The position numbers and the translations under genes are program-made. A stretch of DNA of 55,304 bases from NCBI GenBank assembly GCA_024225035.1, contig JAAEMX010000305.1:1-55304 (forward strand). Direction: 5' to 3'. The notes under the pieces are model-generated. The model had not been told where the DNA came from. It saw only the letters and a list, made by a program, of their open reading frames with translations, and did no database searches. This DNA is from Lentisphaerota bacterium (GTDB taxonomy: Bacteria; Verrucomicrobiota; Lentisphaeria; Victivallales; Victivallaceae). Positions 16,813 through 24,571 of the stretch are shown here, one piece after another. Numbering within the stretch: the first letter of the stretch is position 1; each line of letters starts with the position of its first letter.

Positions 16813-16999
16813 AATAGTTTTGTCTGTAATTATTTCTAATGACTTTTCTGTTAAGAGTTGTTGTTTTTTCTATTCAACTCTCCTCTCTTTAATTGTATGA
16901 CATTAGGCAGCGGGGGAATGTTCGCTCATTCTTCTGTGAATTGTAATATTTTTTATTTGTGGTTTGCTTATTTTTTTCATGCTCAGAGCATTCATAAAT

Positions 17000-17036
17000 A
17001 AAAAACTTCCGGCAGTTACTTAACGACCGGAAGTTA
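17000..17036 (-). terminator. Rho-independent terminator of apbE
   Basis: On the minus strand AACTTCCGG (17035-17027) pairs perfectly with CCGGAAGTT (17012-17004), followed by TTTTTATTTATG. It lies 25 bases after the apbE stop codon. Confidence 0.8.
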
Positions 17037-17060
17037 AAATATTATTAATTTAAACTGATA

Positions 17061-18203
17061 TTATTTTATTTTTTCAGTAGATTGCAAACGGACACCATTT
17101 TTGAAGGTTCCCAGTTTGAGCAGTTCAATTTTATTTTTATTTTCTTGATTGCGTCTGATAATTATAATTCCAGTATCCTTAAACTTCTCAAGAATATTTC
17201 TGGCAAACTTTTCGCCCCTGATGAATACTGTTGTTGACAAGAAGTCAGCGTCACCTGCATTGGGAGTTATAATTGTTACTGAGAGCATATCCTCAACAGG
17301 TTTGCAGGTTCTTGGATCCATAATATGAGTGTAGTGATGCCCGTTTATGGTGACATAACGTTCGTAATTCCCACTGGTAGCAACTGCCTGGTTAAGCATT
17401 TCCACAACTCCCATTATTTGTTGTGTGTGCAGTGGATTGCGAACTCCTATAAGATAAGATTCGCTGCCGGGCCGGTTCATTGGGGGCTCTGGCAGGCAGA
17501 ACATATTACCGCCTAAGTCGATAATGCCGCTTTTTACTCCAAGCTTCATTACGGCGTTTGCTGCTGCCTGCACAGCTATACCTTTGGCGATACCTCCCAG
17601 ATCAAATGACATGCCGGGGGTGGTGAACTTAACTGTTTTTTCATCATCATTAAAAATAACTTTATCAAGACCTACTTTTAACTTTGCTTTTTGAATTTCT
17701 GCATCAGAGGGCAGGTTGCCGCGTTTACGATAGAAACCCCATAGTTTCATCAGAGGGCGGGCAGTAATATCAAAAGCCCCGCCGGAAATTCTATAAGCTT
17801 TTCTGGACATTTTAAGTAAACTCCATAGCTTGGGAGAACACTTAAAAGGTTTGTAGTAAGCTGACTTGTTGAGTGTGGAAAGTTCGCTGGAAGGATCAAA
17901 AATATTGCAGGTTGACTGAATATCATCAAATATATCGCGAACTCTGTCGGCTGCTTGATCTACCAATACCTGTTTTTTGTCAAAAAGCATAATTCGCGCA
18001 AATGTTCCCATTATGGGGTATTTACGTTCTGTTTGAGAAAACTTAATTTCCTGTTGTGAATCTTTCTTATTCGTTTTCTTAGTCATTGTGGACCAAATCA
18101 GGCCGATAACCAAAATTGCGAAAAGAATTCCCCAATACTGGCTCCTGCTTAAGCCTTTGTATTCTTTTGCCTTAGGACCTTGTCCTTCTTGTGGAGATGT
18201 CAT
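17061..18203 (-). CDS. apbE: FAD:protein FMN transferase (ApbE)
   Basis: The likely start is ATG 18203 with GAGG eight bases upstream; the longer frame to 18272 has no such site. The 380-residue protein has a cytoplasmic N-terminus, one membrane anchor (about 20-38, WGILFAILVIGLIW) and an ApbE domain from about 60 to 365. Motifs include YPIMGTFARI, SGGAFDITARPLMKLWGF, FDLGGIAKGIA, IDLGGNMF and HYTHIMDPRTCKP. ApbE attaches FMN to Thr residues of NQR/RNF-type flavoproteins on the periplasmic side. No rnf or nqr gene is in the window. It has its own terminator and is divergent from the repeat protein at 18397. Confidence 0.9.
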   Translation of the reverse strand: MTSPQEGQGPKAKEYKGLSRSQYWGILFAILVIGLIWSTMTKKTNKKDSQQEIKFSQTERKYPIMGTFARIMLFDKKQVLVDQAADRVRDIFDDIQSTCNIFDPSSELSTLNKSAYYKPFKCSPKLWSLLKMSRKAYRISGGAFDITARPLMKLWGFYRKRGNLPSDAEIQKAKLKVGLDKVIFNDDEKTVKFTTPGMSFDLGGIAKGIAVQAAANAVMKLGVKSGIIDLGGNMFCLPEPPMNRPGSESYLIGVRNPLHTQQIMGVVEMLNQAVATSGNYERYVTINGHHYTHIMDPRTCKPVEDMLSVTIITPNAGDADFLSTTVFIRGEKFARNILEKFKDTGIIIIRRNQENKNKIELLKLGTFKNGVRLQSTEKIK

Positions 18204-18396
18204 TTTTTCATCCTCTAAATTAACGGTTTTTAAACATGTGGTAATATATACTTGTAAAGTGCTGTTTGACAAGCTACTTTTTTTTAGTTAAATGGGTTAT
18301 ATTGTGATTAAATTTGAATCCAAGCTATTGTAATGAGCAATATAATCATATATTATTATATTTAGAGCTACAATACAAATATCGGAGGAGTATAAA

Positions 18397-19140
18397 ATGA
18401 GAACTACCCGCAATTTGACTATCGTCGCTGCTGCCATGCTGATGTTCACCGCTTCTTTGAGCACACTGGCTGCTAACAAAAGAGGAGAAGAAGTAGTAAA
18501 AGAGACCAGATCATTTTTTATTGATCGCAATCTCGGTTTACTCAAAACTTCGATGACTCCATTTGAATTCGGAATTTTATCGCCGTTTCAGCTTTTTTCC
18601 GGGAATACAGAAGTTTACGGTATACGTATTTCTACACTGTATACATTCAATAAAAGTATGTACGGCCTTGACATAGGTGCAATATGTGATTCTGATGACT
18701 CATATGGTGTACAGGTAAACGTTGCTAATTTGGTAAACAGTACTCAGGGCGGCCTTGGTATCAGCTTTGTTAATATTACGCATCGCAATATGTATGGAGT
18801 CCAGATGGGAGCATATAATCAATCAGGTATTCAGGACATTGCCAAAATTTTTGGTGGAGTAGGGGATGCACGGGGCTGTCAATTTGGTGTTGTTAATCTT
18901 ACCAACAGTAATTTTGCCGGCGGTCAGTTTGGGCTTGTAAACATCAGTAATACAGTTTTTAATGGAGTCCAAATCGGCTTGGTCAATGGCTGCTGGGGAC
19001 CGGATGAAATACTTAATGACTATTTCAGCACAGCGACCAGAGAAGCTTCCGAGAAGCAGCAGTGCGTGCAGATAGGATTTTTTAATTTTAATCCCAATGG
19101 GTACCTGCCATTGACTATTGGGTTCAATTTCTGTCCATAA
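18397..19140 (+). CDS. Exported GxQxG-repeat protein (LA_2272-like surface repeat)
   Basis: The 247-residue protein has a Sec signal peptide (about 1-26, ending SLSTLAA). The mature chain consists of tandem beta-type repeats of about 20-24 residues with the pattern G-x-Q-x-G-x-x-N, for example GVQMGAYN, GCQFGVVN, GGQFGLVN and GVQIGLVN. This matches the LA_2272/LA_2273-type surface repeat family, predicted to form a beta-solenoid or barrel at the cell surface. Function is unknown. GGAGGAG six bases before ATG gives a strong ribosome site. It is monocistronic and divergent from apbE. Confidence 0.75.
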   Translation: MRTTRNLTIVAAAMLMFTASLSTLAANKRGEEVVKETRSFFIDRNLGLLKTSMTPFEFGILSPFQLFSGNTEVYGIRISTLYTFNKSMYGLDIGAICDSDDSYGVQVNVANLVNSTQGGLGISFVNITHRNMYGVQMGAYNQSGIQDIAKIFGGVGDARGCQFGVVNLTNSNFAGGQFGLVNISNTVFNGVQIGLVNGCWGPDEILNDYFSTATREASEKQQCVQIGFFNFNPNGYLPLTIGFNFCP

Positions 19141-19232
19141 GATTAATTGTTTTTAATAAAAAAGTTTGTATTTATATAAAATATGGGTTTATCTTATAGC
19201 TCAAGTAAACCTGTATTTTTTTTGGTGAAATA

Positions 19233-20087
19233 ATGAAGTATGCTGTTTTTCTCATAAAAAGTGATGATCGCAAAGGATTACTGGCGACCATTTCAAACTT
19301 TTTCTATGAAAAGGATTTTAATATTCTCCGGTGTCAGCAGTACACCGACCTTTATGAAAATAAATATTACATGCGTGTTAAGCTTGATATTGCTGAACTT
19401 CACGTAACTCGCAGAAAATTGGAAACGTCTTTTAAGGAATTGGCGGATAGTTTGAAGCTTGAGTGGGAAGTGCACTATTCCGATTACGTACCTCGAGTAG
19501 CAGTTTTGGTTTCTCATGCATCACATTGCATGTATGACCTATTAGTACATCAGCATGAGGATGATCTTCATTGCGGAATACCGCTCGTTATCAGTAATCA
19601 TCCAAACCTTGAGCATGTTGCTGATAAGTTCAGAGTGCCTTTTTTCTGTTGTCCGGTAGACAAAAAAAACAAATCGGAACAGGAAGCAAAAATTGTTGAA
19701 CTGCTTAAGAAAAATCATATTGATCTGGTTGTTCTTGCTCGTTATATGCAGGTACTGTCAAATGATTTTATTGAGAGTTATAACGGACGTATTATAAATA
19801 TCCATCATGCCTTTTTACCTGCGTTTAAAGGAGCGGATCCGTATCGTCGCGCCTGGGAGCGCGGAGTGAAAGTTATTGGGGCTACTGCTCATTATGCCAC
19901 AGAAGACCTTGATGAAGGTCCAATTATTGAACAGGATGTTGAACGCATTAGTCACGAATTCGAACCATCTGATTTAAAGCGGATAGGGAAAGATATTGAG
20001 CGCAGAGTTCTTACTCGTGCGGTGAAAGCTCACTTAGAGCACCGTGTGATTACATCGGGTTTAAGGACAATAGTATTTCCAATATGA
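19233..20087 (+). CDS. purU: Formyltetrahydrofolate deformylase (PurU)
   Basis: The 284-residue protein has an N-terminal ACT domain (1-80, DRKGLLATISNFF) and a formyltransferase-fold domain (about 86-284). Catalytic residues of the formyltransferase superfamily are visible: Asn189 and His191 in INIHHAFLPAF, and Asp227 in LDEGPII. PurU hydrolyses 10-formyl-tetrahydrofolate to formate and tetrahydrofolate, supplying formate for purine synthesis and balancing one-carbon units; the ACT domain usually senses Met or Gly. The length is normal. It ends 7 bases from the convergent rluD-type gene, with no terminator in between. Confidence 0.92.
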   Translation: MKYAVFLIKSDDRKGLLATISNFFYEKDFNILRCQQYTDLYENKYYMRVKLDIAELHVTRRKLETSFKELADSLKLEWEVHYSDYVPRVAVLVSHASHCMYDLLVHQHEDDLHCGIPLVISNHPNLEHVADKFRVPFFCCPVDKKNKSEQEAKIVELLKKNHIDLVVLARYMQVLSNDFIESYNGRIINIHHAFLPAFKGADPYRRAWERGVKVIGATAHYATEDLDEGPIIEQDVERISHEFEPSDLKRIGKDIERRVLTRAVKAHLEHRVITSGLRTIVFPI

Positions 20088-20094
20088 TCAGGAA

Positions 20095-21027
20095 TCAGCG
20101 CATGTTGCGCACCAAATCGTCAAAGTCATCGGGGAGGGGAGCTGTAAACTCAACAAGCTCTCCAGTGACGGGATGAGGTATCTTAAGCTTCCATGCATGC
20201 AGCATTTGCCTTGGGGCAAAAATAAGACGGTTTCCGCCGTAAACTTTATCTCCGACTACAGGATGACCTATTGAGGATAAGTGAACTCGTATCTGATGAG
20301 TTCGGCCTGTCAGGATGTTTATACAAAGCATACTGGCCGGTATGCACTCGATAGTCCCTGATTTGACCACATCATAGAGCGTAATAGCCTCTTTGCCGTT
20401 TCTGGTAACAACAGCCATTTTTTTGCGGTTCACCTGGTGTCGTCCGATAAGTGTTATTATTTTCCCACTCTCTTCTTTAGGTACTCCCAGAACCAGAGCC
20501 ATGTAAGTCTTGCTTACTCTGCGGTCTGCGAATGCTTTTGAAAGTTTGAACTGAGCCTGAGGAGTTTTTCCGACTAAAAGTATACCTGTAGTGTCTTTGT
20601 CCAGACGATGAACTATTCCAGGCCTTCCTGCGCTGGTTGACATGGTTTCCTGCAGGTGCGGATAGCGTCCAAGTAAAGCATTTACTACAGTTCCATTGGG
20701 GTTGCCGATGGCAGGGTGGACTACCATATTATCAGGTTTATTGATAACCACCATATATTCATCTTCATAGATAATAGGCAAGTCAAAGTCTTCAGCGACA
20801 GGCTCTGTACTTTCAGCTTCTTCAAGCTCCAGAGTAAGTTCCATGCCGGCTTCAACTTTTAAACGCTGATTATTGCATACCACGCCGTTAATCTTAGCTT
20901 TTCCGTCCTTAATTGTTTTTTGCAAAAAAGAACGTGAGCATTCAGGAACCAGTCTGGATAAGCAACGATCCAGACGGATTCCCTCAACATCTTTATCTAT
21001 CGTTAGATTGATTATTTTTTGCTTCAT
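20095..21027 (-). CDS. rluD: RluD-family 23S rRNA pseudouridine synthase
   Basis: The 310-residue protein has an N-terminal S4 RNA-binding domain (about 16-75, GIRLDRCLSRL) and the RluA/RluD catalytic domain. The catalytic aspartate is Asp143 in HRLDKDTTGIL, and RTHQIRVHL is the second family motif. It converts uridines to pseudouridine in large-subunit rRNA (helix 69 for RluD). GAGG before ATG sits inside the end of lgt; the two genes overlap by 35 bases. It is the last gene of the DUF368-lgt-rluD operon. Confidence 0.9.
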   Translation of the reverse strand: MKQKIINLTIDKDVEGIRLDRCLSRLVPECSRSFLQKTIKDGKAKINGVVCNNQRLKVEAGMELTLELEEAESTEPVAEDFDLPIIYEDEYMVVINKPDNMVVHPAIGNPNGTVVNALLGRYPHLQETMSTSAGRPGIVHRLDKDTTGILLVGKTPQAQFKLSKAFADRRVSKTYMALVLGVPKEESGKIITLIGRHQVNRKKMAVVTRNGKEAITLYDVVKSGTIECIPASMLCINILTGRTHQIRVHLSSIGHPVVGDKVYGGNRLIFAPRQMLHAWKLKIPHPVTGELVEFTAPLPDDFDDLVRNMR

Positions 21028-21781
21028 TTTTCCTCATAAAATATATGAACAATATGATGCCAATCGGTATAAGAAATAAACCGATAACTTGCGCCGGGGT
21101 AAATAATCCCCATGTAAGACTACCATGATCTCCACGAAAGAATTCGTCTATAAATCTTATAACGCCATAGGCGGTTATGTAGAGTGACATTACAATGCCG
21201 CGCTTCGTTTTTCTTACGAGCACAAAAAGTATTGATGCCAGGATAAGGTTTGCTGCAGTTTCATATAACTGTACCGGATGTATAGGCAGACCTCCGTACT
21301 TGATAAAAGCAGCTGATCCTTCAGGATATACTACGCCGAGAAAGCTCTGCGTTGGTTTGCCGTAGCAGCACCCGTTAAGAAAGCACCCGATACGACCGAA
21401 TGCGTGCCCCACAGCCAGAGCCGGACAGCAAATATCCATTACGCGCAGCATATTAAGTTTTTCCTTCCAGCAGTAACCGGCTATTGCCGCCATTGCCAGA
21501 AAAAAGCCGCCGTAAAAAACTAGACCGCCATGATCAACACGGAATATTTCCCAAAAATTACCTTTGAATTGCTGCCAGAATTCCACAATATAGAAAATTC
21601 TGGCACCTACAATACCGAAAACAACGCTCAGGAAGACAAGTGTCGTCACCTGATCAGAGGTCATCTTTGCATATTTTTTATTCTGATTCAGGACAAAAGT
21701 TGCCAGCAGAAATCCTATTGCCACCATGACTCCGTACCAGCGGATTGTCATTGAGCCCAGCTCTAAAAATATCGGATGCAT
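20993..21781 (-). CDS. lgt: Prolipoprotein diacylglyceryl transferase (Lgt)
   Basis: ATG 21781 is preceded by TGAGG; the TTG nine bases earlier is less likely. The 262-residue inner-membrane enzyme has about seven hydrophobic segments, the family motif HGGLVFYGGFF and the signature GRIGCFLNGCCYG. It transfers diacylglycerol from phosphatidylglycerol to the lipobox cysteine of prolipoproteins, the first step of lipoprotein maturation. Its substrates include several proteins in this window. It starts 17 bases after the DUF368 gene and overlaps the rluD-like gene by 35 bases. Confidence 0.93.
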   Translation of the reverse strand: MHPIFLELGSMTIRWYGVMVAIGFLLATFVLNQNKKYAKMTSDQVTTLVFLSVVFGIVGARIFYIVEFWQQFKGNFWEIFRVDHGGLVFYGGFFLAMAAIAGYCWKEKLNMLRVMDICCPALAVGHAFGRIGCFLNGCCYGKPTQSFLGVVYPEGSAAFIKYGGLPIHPVQLYETAANLILASILFVLVRKTKRGIVMSLYITAYGVIRFIDEFFRGDHGSLTWGLFTPAQVIGLFLIPIGIILFIYFMRKNEAKNNQSNDR

Positions 21782-21798
21782 TGTTAACAAACCTCAAT

Positions 21799-22875
21799 TT
21801 ATGATTCGCAATTTTCTAACGACTCTTTACGATTAGCAACATACTCCATAATGATGACTATGACAAATCCTAAAACAGCTAATCCTATCGCATACCAGAA
21901 CATCTTGTCAAAATTGGCTGGCATCATATTCTGCTCAACAATAGGTTTGATCTTTGCTCCTGTAGTTTGGTACGGTTCAATATCGGCAGGCTTTACATGC
22001 AAAAGTTCGCCTTGGGCTTTAACAGAAAAAAGAGTAATTTTTTTCCATGGCCAGAGTTTCCACATAGAGCCCACCATGAACCCTATCAGGGTGGCCACAG
22101 TAAGGTCATGGAATTTTCTGAATAGCCAGTTGAGCAAGTGAACAAATGAGCCAATACCAACAATACAGCCGCTGCCAACCCAGAATAATGTTGATACTGC
22201 ATCCATGCTGATTTGACGTGAGGCAATTGCCGCAACTGATCCCCATACATATTTGTACTGACCAAGTACCAGCAGTAAAAATGAACCTGATATACCCGGT
22301 AAAATCATAGCGCAAATTACAATCATTCCACTAATGAAAGAAAACCACCAGACGTTTGGAGTGTCAACTGGAACCAGAGTAACTATCAGATAGGCTACCA
22401 AAGCGCCGATTACCAGCATAACGTAACGGGATGCCTGCCATTTTTTTACTTTTTTGAAAACTGTCAGTATTGAGGCTAACACCAGGCCAAAGAAAAATGC
22501 AAATGTTAGTTCAGGATAGCTCTCAAGCGCTTTGGTGAAAAGTTTAGCGGCAGAGCCGAAAGCAATAAGTACGCCAATGCCTAAAGCTAAAAGGAAGCGC
22601 CAGGGCAGGGTGTCGTACATTTTCTTTATTTTGAAAGCGAAAGCTAGTTTAAAGGTTGGTACGGAGGCAAATTTTCTGATTGATTCGATAAGTTCTTCGT
22701 AAATTCCGAGAATAAATGCCATTGTTCCACCTGAAACACCAGGTATTACATTGGCCACTCCCATAGCAAAGCCAGCCAAACCAAGCTTAATATAGCCTCC
22801 GATAGATCTTTTCTCCTGTAGAGCAGGAGCCTCATTTTGCTCTTTCATACTATCCCTTTCATTGATAAAATCCAT
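21799..22875 (-). CDS. DUF368 membrane protein (PopT-type undecaprenyl phosphate translocase)
   Basis: The start is ATG 22875 with GAGGG upstream, though ATG 22848 with AAAGGGA is nearly as good. The protein of about 358 residues has eight to ten membrane segments and the DUF368 signature GVANVIPGVSGGTMAFILGI. A related second motif, ILPGISGSFLLLVLGQY, follows about 150 residues later, reflecting the internal repeat of the fold. DUF368 proteins have been shown to recycle undecaprenyl phosphate across the cytoplasmic membrane, the lipid carrier for cell-wall and glycan assembly. First gene of an operon with lgt and rluD. Confidence 0.88.
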   Translation of the reverse strand: MDFINERDSMKEQNEAPALQEKRSIGGYIKLGLAGFAMGVANVIPGVSGGTMAFILGIYEELIESIRKFASVPTFKLAFAFKIKKMYDTLPWRFLLALGIGVLIAFGSAAKLFTKALESYPELTFAFFFGLVLASILTVFKKVKKWQASRYVMLVIGALVAYLIVTLVPVDTPNVWWFSFISGMIVICAMILPGISGSFLLLVLGQYKYVWGSVAAIASRQISMDAVSTLFWVGSGCIVGIGSFVHLLNWLFRKFHDLTVATLIGFMVGSMWKLWPWKKITLFSVKAQGELLHVKPADIEPYQTTGAKIKPIVEQNMMPANFDKMFWYAIGLAVLGFVIVIIMEYVANRKESLENCES

Positions 22876-22990
22876 TTCAAATTCCCTCAAATATAGCGTC
22901 ATTTAAAAAAAAAACATGATAAATTTATTTTTTGAATGGATTTTTTCCAAAAACCTGTTAGTTTTACGTCTCAGCATTACTGCTCAACAC

Positions 22991-23064
22991 AACCCCGTGG
23001 TGTAATGGCAGCACAAGTGGTTTTGGTCCACTTAGTCTAGGTTCGAATCCTGGCGGGGTTGCCA
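22991..23064 (+). tRNA. tRNA-Gln (anticodon TTG)
   Basis: A full cloverleaf is visible: acceptor AACCCCG/CGGGGTT (22991-22997 with 23054-23060), anticodon arm AGTGG-TTTTGGT-CCACT with anticodon TTG reading CAA, T arm with TTCGAAT loop, discriminator G at 23061 and encoded CCA at 23062-23064. It is transcribed away from the DUF368 operon. The sequence downstream of its 3' end is decayed, as often seen where elements have integrated at tRNA genes. Confidence 0.95.
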
Positions 23065-23320
23065 CTTAATTCAACTCAAAAGTAGCAAATATATATTTTC
23101 TGCTCATCAATTCCAGCCATTGCTTTTGCCTTCTTCGACGCTAAAAACGCATACAAATCGCATACAGTTTTATAATTATTGCTAAATGTTGTGTTCACTT
23201 GAAAAGTAAAGAAAAAAAGGAGTATGACTTAATAAGTCAAGAAGAAAAATTTATTTTAGTTGATACATCCTTGATAAAATCAATTATTTTTACGTTACCT
23301 TTAAGCAAAGATGATAATAG

Positions 23321-23494
23321 GAAAATGAAAGCTACAAAAAAGTGAAAGCCAGAGTTCTGATGCCTACCAGTTTTGATTGCTTTGAAGCTATCCTTTAGGG
23401 TAATGGCATCAGATATGACCCCGAGGTTATCAAGTTTGAGGAGTATGAAACCTGCCCAGACAAACCAGTTATAATCTCAAAATTATTGCAGTAA
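23321..23494 (+). pseudogene. Decayed reading frame with an internal TAG
   Basis: A protein-like frame without a start reads through VLMPTSFDCFEAIL, meets TAG at 23396-23398, then continues in the same frame as GNGIRYDPEVIKFEEYE up to TAA at 23494. Its amino-acid composition looks like real coding sequence. I do not recognise the family. An inverted repeat CTGATGCC/GGCATCAG (23357-23364, 23405-23412) falls inside it. Confidence 0.3.
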
Positions 23495-23539
23495 TATGAA
23501 TTGTGAATTTCTGTAATTATTTGTTATCTTATAAAATTT

Positions 23540-23779
23540 CTAAAAAACAGCTTTTTGAAGACTTTTCAGTTTAGGTATTAATTTTTTTGCATCATCAACT
23601 CGGTTTCCCTCGATCATTCTCAAAAAGTTTGTTTTTAACTCATTATGAGCTTCACAAGTAAAATGATTACGCAACGGCAACAATAAGTTACTTTCTGTTG
23701 ATTCTTTGTAATTTACGGGCCAGTATGCAGAAATTATTCTTAGGTGCGCCAAAGCAAAAGCTCGATAAGTCTTGACCAT
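23540..23779 (-). CDS. Short hypothetical protein, possibly a gene remnant
   Basis: This 79-codon frame starts at ATG 23779 without a convincing ribosome site. The frame stays open about ten codons further upstream before TGA, so it may be the C-terminal end of a decayed gene. The product is basic and helical (ending AKKLIPKLKSLQKAVF), with no recognisable motif. Confidence 0.3.
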   Translation of the reverse strand: MVKTYRAFALAHLRIISAYWPVNYKESTESNLLLPLRNHFTCEAHNELKTNFLRMIEGNRVDDAKKLIPKLKSLQKAVF

Positions 23780-24073
23780 TCTAGGGCTTGGAATTGGATT
23801 ATGCTCGTTTCAGCCGTGAATGATTAGTTTTGTCCACTTGCTATCATAACGCTAGGTTTTGCTATTGATGTAATGCCAGGAGAATAAGATGTATATATTA
23901 CTGAAAAATAACTCACATAAAACATTGTAAACAAAATAAACTAATATTGTATGTCTTATCATTGTAAGCTATATTTGACAAAGGAACATTCGCTGATAGA
24001 ATGGGTATGAATTACCAACTTCAGTATTAGCATGCAAGGCAGGGTAAATGGCAAAGGTTCGTATATTTTTATA

Positions 24074-24472
24074 TTAAAAGCTAGCTGATAAAGATTTAAA
24101 GTTTAACACAACTTCATCCTTAAAGGTGATTATGATAGTCATTGTTTTCTGTGAGCGCATAAAACCACTCTTATTGTAATCTCCTCCCAGTAAAATTATA
24201 CTCCAGTAATTACTGTTATTGCCACTTCTAGTAATCGTTGCATTTGTCTGAAATGTCCAGACGGAGTTAGCATCGCCATCCTGAGTTACAATGTTTGGTG
24301 CACCAAATGCCTCAAGAACCTGCTTTTTAGTTGTTTCTCCTTTTTTCAAAGTCAAGGAAACATTACCTGATGTATATGGTGTTTTAGGGTAGCCCATTTC
24401 TGTATTGCAGCCAGTAAGAATAAGTAAAAATGAGCAAAGGAAGAAACTAAACAGTAACAATCGTGATTTCAT
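24074..24472 (-). CDS. SmpA/BamE-like lipoprotein
   Basis: ATG 24472 has AAAGG upstream; the earlier start at 24532 is not supported. The 132-residue product has a clear lipoprotein signal with LTGC (Cys22). The mature part contains LKKGETTKKQVLEAFGAPN, the helix-turn pattern of the SmpA/OmlA (BamE-like) fold, followed by a beta-rich C-terminus (VWTFQTNATITR). BamE-fold lipoproteins assist outer-membrane assembly, but the fold is shared by many unrelated lipoproteins, so the role stays open. It stands alone, 99 bases downstream of the large PEP-utilising enzyme gene on the same strand. Confidence 0.7.
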   Translation of the reverse strand: MKSRLLLFSFFLCSFLLILTGCNTEMGYPKTPYTSGNVSLTLKKGETTKKQVLEAFGAPNIVTQDGDANSVWTFQTNATITRSGNNSNYWSIILLGGDYNKSGFMRSQKTMTIIITFKDEVVLNFKSLSASF

Positions 24473-24571
24473 AAAAGACCTTTCTGGTTTCCAGTTGCGT
24501 TGTGAGGTACAGTACTTATTAGTGTGTAGCAAGTCAAGGATAGTTTTTATCGGTTTATATGATAATATTTT

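Larger units (their letters stand above)
23065..24073. other. Gene-poor, apparently decayed stretch after tRNA-Gln
   Basis: About 1 kb holds only broken or short reading frames. Immediately after the tRNA, the minus strand carries an open frame without a start codon ending at about 23080 (residues such as VCDLYAFLASKKAKAMAGI). A plus-strand frame at 23321-23494 is interrupted by one TAG, and a 79-codon minus-strand frame lies at 23540-23779. No integrase or intact mobile gene is recognisable, and I see no second copy of the tRNA 3' end. Decay after an old insertion is the simplest reading. Confidence 0.5.

Noticed and set aside
18301..18396. Possible -35/-10 pair TTGAAT and TATAAT ahead of the repeat protein gene
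   Set aside because: The spacing is about 21 bases, too long for a standard sigma-70 promoter, and AT-rich sequence gives many such matches.
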